Program-made: the position numbers and the translations under genes | Notes under the pieces: generated by a model | The model's database searches: none | The model's input: the letters and a program-made list of their open reading frames with translations, nothing else | Told to the model about the DNA's origin: nothing | In this document: positions 6,127 through 8,868 of the stretch, piece by piece | How positions within the stretch are numbered: the stretch's first letter is position 1 | Layout of the letters: every line of letters begins with the position of its first letter | Source: Burkholderiales bacterium | GTDB taxonomy: Bacteria > Pseudomonadota > Gammaproteobacteria > Burkholderiales > SG8-39 | DNA length: 8,868 nucleotides | Direction: 5' to 3' | NCBI GenBank assembly: GCA_919902965.1 | Contig: CAKKSJ010000079.1 | Span: forward strand, 1-8,868

Positions 6127-7949
6127 GCGCGCCTGCCGATCCTGCAGCGGCGTTCGATGCGCAGGCGCTGATCGGCAGTCTGCCGCATCTGCCCGGGGTG
6201 TATCGCATGCTCAACGCAAGCAGCGACGTGCTCTATGTGGGCAAGGCGCGCGATCTGAAAAAACGCGTGAGCTCGTATTTTCAGAAGACCGCGCAAAGTC
6301 CGCGCATTGCCTTGATGCTGACCCAGGTTGCCGTGGTCGAGACCACGGTCACGCGCTCCGAGGCCGAAGCACTGATTCTGGAAAACAACCTGATCAAGTC
6401 GCTCGCACCGCGCTACAACATCCTGTTCCGCGACGATAAGTCCTACCCCTACCTGATGCTGAGCGGACACGCCTATCCGCGCCTGGGTTTTCACCGCGGT
6501 GCGCTCGACGGCAAGCACCGCTACTTCGGCCCATTTCCGCATACGGGTGCGGTACGCGAAAGCATACAATTGCTGCAGAAAATCTTCCGCCTGCGCACCT
6601 GCGAGGACTCGGTATTCCAGAATCGCTCACGCCCCTGCCTGCTGCATCAGATCCGGCGCTGTTCTGCGCCTTGCGTGGGGCTGATCGACGCCGAAGGCTA
6701 TGCGGCGGATGCGCGCAACGCGGAGCTGTTCCTGCAAGGACGCGAAGACGATGTGCTGCAGGCTTTGGGCAGCAAAATGCAGTTGGCCGCTGACCAGCAA
6801 TACTATGAACAGGCCGCATTTTATCGCGACCAGATTCAGGCCTTGGCGACCACGCAGCAAAAGCAGTATGCCGAGAGCAGCACCGGTGGCGATGCCGACG
6901 TCATCGCCTGCGCCGAGGTGGGCGGCGCGGCCTGCGTCAATCTGGTGATGGTGCGCAACGGCCGCCATCTGGGCGACAAGAGTTTTTTTCCGCACAACGC
7001 CGAAGGCGGCACCGCGCCGGAAGTACTGCAGGCCTTCCTCGCGCAGCACTACCTCAGGCGGCAGGCGCCGGCGGTCATCGTGCTCGGAGCTGAGTTCGAA
7101 CTGCAGGAAATCGAGGCGACGCTCGCGCAGCAGGCGGGGCACCCGGTGCAACTCGTGCAGCGGCCGCAGGGACAGCGCCGCGCCTGGCTGGAGATGGCGT
7201 ATAAGAACGCCCAGCTGGCCCTCGCGCAACGCCTGTCCCACGCCAGCAACCAGGAGGTCAGGCTCGCGGCCCTGCGCGAAGCCCTGGGTCTGCCGGACAC
7301 AGTGCAGCGCATCGAGTGTTTCGACATCAGCCACACCCAGGGCGAGGCGACGGTGGCGTCCTGTGTCGTCTACGACCGGTTCGAACTGCGCAACTCGGAA
7401 TACCGGCGCTATAACATCGCCGGCATCCAGGCAGGCGATGACTACGCCGCCATGCGCTCGGTATTGCAGCGCCGCTACGAGAAGATCTCGCGCGGGGAGG
7501 GCGCCGTGCCGGATCTGATCCTGATCGACGGCGGCAAGGGCCAGGTGAATGTGGCGCGGGAAGTCCTGGCGGAATTGGGCATGAACGACATTTTTCTGTT
7601 CGGCGTGGCCAAGGGCGAGGATCGCAAGCCGGGGCTGGAGCAACTGATCTGCGCCGATGCGAAAAGCAGCATCCAGCTCGCGCGCGACAATGCGGGACTG
7701 CACTTGATCCAGGCGATCCGCGATGAAGCCCACCGCTTCGCCATCACCGGCCATCGCGCGCGGCGCGGCAAGGCGCGGCTGACCTCTACGCTGGAGGGCA
7801 TAGCCGGCGTAGGCGCGAAGCGGCGCAAGGAACTGCTGGCCCGTTTTGGCGGGCTGAAAGGCGTAATCGGCGCGAGCATAGACGATCTGGCCCAGGTGCA
7901 CGGCATCAGCCGCAGCCTGGCGGAAAAAATTTACCGCGAGTTGCACTAG
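6123..7949 (+). CDS. uvrC: Excinuclease ABC subunit C
   Basis: Dual-incision nuclease of nucleotide excision repair, recruited by UvrB-DNA complexes to cut on both sides of a lesion. 608 residues (E. coli 610). The N-terminal GIY-YIG domain has GVY at 25-27, YVGKARDLKKRV at 38-49 and the glutamate-rich SEAEALILENN at 79-89, and makes the 3' cut. Cysteines C160, C172, C180 and C184 have the spacing 12-8-4 seen in E. coli UvrC, where an Fe-S cluster has been reported. The UvrB-binding UVR motif is near 227-241 (YYEQAAFYRDQI). The RNase H-like domain for the 5' cut shows D401 (ECFDIS), D469 (LIDGGKGQ) and H537 (DEAHRF). A helix-hairpin-helix tail (GIAGVGAKRRKELL, then VHGISRSLAEKI) ends the protein. 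GTG 6123 overlaps the glycosylase stop. Confidence 0.98.
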   Translation: MSAPADPAAAFDAQALIGSLPHLPGVYRMLNASSDVLYVGKARDLKKRVSSYFQKTAQSPRIALMLTQVAVVETTVTRSEAEALILENNLIKSLAPRYNILFRDDKSYPYLMLSGHAYPRLGFHRGALDGKHRYFGPFPHTGAVRESIQLLQKIFRLRTCEDSVFQNRSRPCLLHQIRRCSAPCVGLIDAEGYAADARNAELFLQGREDDVLQALGSKMQLAADQQYYEQAAFYRDQIQALATTQQKQYAESSTGGDADVIACAEVGGAACVNLVMVRNGRHLGDKSFFPHNAEGGTAPEVLQAFLAQHYLRRQAPAVIVLGAEFELQEIEATLAQQAGHPVQLVQRPQGQRRAWLEMAYKNAQLALAQRLSHASNQEVRLAALREALGLPDTVQRIECFDISHTQGEATVASCVVYDRFELRNSEYRRYNIAGIQAGDDYAAMRSVLQRRYEKISRGEGAVPDLILIDGGKGQVNVAREVLAELGMNDIFLFGVAKGEDRKPGLEQLICADAKSSIQLARDNAGLHLIQAIRDEAHRFAITGHRARRGKARLTSTLEGIAGVGAKRRKELLARFGGLKGVIGASIDDLAQVHGISRSLAEKIYRELH

Positions 7950-7979
7950 GAATCAGCGGATTAAGGTATCTTGCTAACT

Positions 7980-8010
7980 GCTTGTGCGGTTGCTTGCAAA
8001 GCACAGAAGC
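7980..8010 (+). other. Imperfect hairpin in the uvrC-pgsA gap
   Basis: GCTT (7980-7983) and GTGC (7984-7987) pair with AAGC (8007-8010) and GCAC (8001-8004), with A8005-G8006 bulged and a 13-nt loop. A short T-rich run (TTTATTT, 8015-8021) begins 4 nt later. It could be a weak terminator/attenuator or a stem at the 5' end of pgsA. The rest of the gap (7950-8033) shows no convincing promoter. Confidence 0.3.
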
Positions 8011-8033
8011 CGCGTTTATTTGGACATTTACCG

Positions 8034-8603
8034 ATGCGATTCAACATTCCCAATGCGCTTACCTGGATGCGCATCGTGATGATTCCGCTGTTTGTGGGCG
8101 TGTATTACTTCCCGCCCACCTGGCTTACGCTGCCGCAGCAAAACCTGGCGGCGACGGTCATTTTCACCGTCGCGGCGCTCACGGATCTCCTCGATGGCTA
8201 CCTTGCACGCAAGCTGAACCAGGTCTCGGCATTTGGCGCGTTTCTGGACCCGGTCGCAGACAAGCTGATAGTGGCGGCGGCCTTGATCGTGCTGGTAGAC
8301 CTCAACCGCCTGAACGCAGTGATCGCCGTAATCATTATCGGAAGGGAGATCACCATCTCGGCGCTGCGCGAATGGATGGCCCATCTGGGCGCGGCGAAAA
8401 GTGTCGCGGTATCGCTGATCGGCAAGATCAAAACCGTGTCGCAGATGGTGGCGATCCCGATGCTGCTCTACCACAATGCGCTCGGCGCATTCCAGCCGCA
8501 TCTATGGGGCACCGGGCTGATACTGCTCGCGGCGGCGCTGACCCTGTGGTCCATGTTCTATTACCTCAAGATGGCCATGCCTACAGTGATAAAACATGGT
8601 TGA
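8034..8603 (+). CDS. pgsA: CDP-diacylglycerol--glycerol-3-phosphate 3-phosphatidyltransferase
   Basis: Inner-membrane enzyme that joins CDP-diacylglycerol and glycerol 3-phosphate to make phosphatidylglycerol phosphate, the committed step to phosphatidylglycerol and cardiolipin. The ATG at 8034 gives 189 residues (E. coli 182) and the family N-terminus MRFNIPNALTWMRI. The frame also opens at TTG 7971, but the extra 21 residues are not PgsA-like. The CDP-alcohol phosphotransferase motif D-x2-DG-x2-AR-x8-G-x3-D-x3-D is complete: D51, D54, G55, A58, R59, G68, D72, D76. Several hydrophobic helices are visible (about 14-26, 38-50, 78-90, 92-103 and 155-180). The RBS is weak (GGA 9 nt before the ATG). 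The gene follows uvrC after 84 nt, and its stop codon lies in the -35 box of the tRNA promoter. Confidence 0.97.
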   Translation: MRFNIPNALTWMRIVMIPLFVGVYYFPPTWLTLPQQNLAATVIFTVAALTDLLDGYLARKLNQVSAFGAFLDPVADKLIVAAALIVLVDLNRLNAVIAVIIIGREITISALREWMAHLGAAKSVAVSLIGKIKTVSQMVAIPMLLYHNALGAFQPHLWGTGLILLAAALTLWSMFYYLKMAMPTVIKHG

Positions 8604-8629
8604 ACGAAACGGCCAAACCCCGGTATAAT
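8600..8629 (+). promoter_or_regulatory. sigma70-type promoter for tRNA-Gly
   Basis: TTGAAC (8600-8605) and a perfect TATAAT (8624-8629) are separated by 18 nt. The TGA of pgsA (8601-8603) is inside the -35 box. Expected transcription start is near 8636, giving only about 6 nt of leader before the mature tRNA at 8642. The C-rich stretch after the -10 is a possible discriminator of the kind linked to stringent control, but that is inference. Confidence 0.75.
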
Positions 8630-8641
8630 TCGCCTCCTCAT

Positions 8642-8717
8642 GCGGCAGTAGCTCAGTTGGTAGAGCGCAACCTTGCCAAGGTTGAGGTCGAGAGTTCGAG
8701 ACTCTTCTCCCGCTCCA
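8642..8717 (+). tRNA. tRNA-Gly (anticodon GCC)
   Basis: A 76-nt cloverleaf with encoded CCA. The D stem is GCTC/GAGC, the anticodon stem CAACC/GGTTG with GCC at 8675-8677, and the T stem GAGAG/CTCTT closed by one G-T wobble. U73 and the anticodon expected for glycine identity are present. The acceptor stem GCGGCAG/CTCCCGC pairs except at C5 (8646) opposite C68 (8709), where relatives usually have G5-C68. An own promoter lies upstream and a strong terminator starts 7 nt after the CCA. Confidence 0.95.
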
Positions 8718-8723
8718 GATTCG

Positions 8724-8754
8724 AAGGGAAGGCCCGGTTGGGCCTTCCCTTTTT
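8724..8754 (+). terminator. Intrinsic terminator after tRNA-Gly
   Basis: AAGGGAAGGCCC (8724-8735) and GGGCCTTCCCTT (8740-8751) form a perfect 12-bp stem with a GGTT loop, running into TTTTT (8750-8754). It is a textbook rho-independent terminator. It lies between the two tRNA genes. Confidence 0.9.
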
Positions 8755-8777
8755 CATCTCGGTTCCGCGCTAGCGCT

Positions 8778-8798
8778 GGCGGACGCCGCCGAAGGCGG
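8778..8798 (+). other. Alternative hairpins at the 5' leader of tRNA-Cys
   Basis: GGCGG (8778-8782) and CCGCC (8786-8790) form a 5-bp stem with an ACG loop. The same CCGCC can instead pair with GGCGG (8794-8798), which is the 5' strand of the tRNA-Cys acceptor stem, with a GAA loop. The two are mutually exclusive. A 10-bp palindrome GCGCTAGCGC lies just upstream (8767-8776). Confidence 0.4.
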
Positions 8799-8867
8799 GA
8801 TGGCAGAGTGGTCATGCAGCGGCCTGCAAAGCCGTGTACGCCGGTTCGATTCCGACTCCCGCCTCCA
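8794..8867 (+). tRNA. tRNA-Cys (anticodon GCA)
   Basis: A 74-nt cloverleaf with encoded CCA. The acceptor stem GGCGGGA/TCCCGCC is perfect, the discriminator is U73 as required for cysteine identity, and the anticodon stem is GCGGC/GCCGT with GCA at 8826-8828. Positions 13 and 22 form a G-A non-pair, comparable with the known A13-A22 mismatch of E. coli tRNA-Cys. The T stem GCCGG/CCGAC has one mismatch, C50 (8841) opposite A64 (8855). No separate promoter is visible between the upstream terminator and this gene. The window ends one base after the CCA. Confidence 0.94.
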
Positions 8868-8868
8868 A

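Noticed and set aside
6627..7946. Open frame of 439 codons on the minus strand, antisense to uvrC
   Set aside because: A mirror of the high-GC uvrC coding sequence; the translation shows no recognisable domain, and uvrC is certain on the + strand.
7941..7972. Promoter for pgsA (TTGCAC ... TATCTT)
   Set aside because: The spacer would be 20 nt and both boxes are weak; not supportable without mapping data.
7971..8033. TTG start for pgsA with AAGG 4 nt upstream
   Set aside because: The added 21 residues are not PgsA-like; MRFNIPN at ATG 8034 is the classic family start.
8604..8773. Continuation of an open frame through the tRNA region on the + strand (frame from 7982)
   Set aside because: It runs across pgsA in another frame and through tRNA-Gly and its terminator; no protein similarity.
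1..8868. Defence, mobile or other novel multi-gene system
   Set aside because: Every protein-coding stretch belongs to a conserved housekeeping family in conserved order; no integrase, transposase, repeat array or orphan gene cluster is present.

Overview
This is a GC-rich, tightly packed core-genome segment, almost certainly from a betaproteobacterium; a Nitrosomonadales/Rhodocyclales-type lineage is my guess and the order is uncertain. All genes lie on the + strand. The gene order lepB – DUF4845 gene – rnc – era – recO – pdxJ – acpS – nagZ – DNA glycosylase – uvrC – pgsA – tRNA-Gly – tRNA-Cys matches what I recall of betaproteobacterial chromosomes. The LepB, RNase III, Era, NagZ and PgsA sequences also have betaproteobacterial wording. 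I see no insertion sequences, phage genes, CRISPR arrays or other accessory DNA.

Region 1 (1-4404) is a run of housekeeping genes. It opens with the C-terminal part of signal peptidase I (lepB, cut by the window edge). A small pilin-like single-pass membrane protein (DUF4845) follows, then RNase III (rnc), the ribosome-assembly GTPase Era, the recombination mediator RecO, pyridoxine 5'-phosphate synthase PdxJ and holo-ACP synthase AcpS. Spacing is 0-28 nt or a few bases of overlap, so one transcription unit with translational coupling is likely. Three genes (era, acpS, uvrC) start with GTG inside a GTGA overlap with the preceding stop codon.

Region 2 (4397-7949) carries nagZ (peptidoglycan recycling), then a uracil-DNA-glycosylase-family protein with Fe-S-type cysteines, translationally coupled to uvrC. 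The two repair genes cover base excision and nucleotide excision, and both keep cysteines fitting a [4Fe-4S] cluster.

Region 3 (7950-8868) holds an 84-nt gap with a weak hairpin, pgsA (phosphatidylglycerol-phosphate synthase), a near-consensus sigma70 promoter whose -35 overlaps the pgsA stop codon, tRNA-Gly(GCC), a strong intrinsic terminator, and tRNA-Cys(GCA).

I do not find a new multi-gene system here. The points most worth a second look are small: a stem-loop that puts the rnc start codon in its loop, an 11-codon mini-ORF bridging era and recO, a PdxJ of the subtype unusual for betaproteobacteria, the coupled glycosylase-UvrC pair, single stem mismatches in both tRNAs, and the terminator and alternative hairpins upstream of tRNA-Cys.
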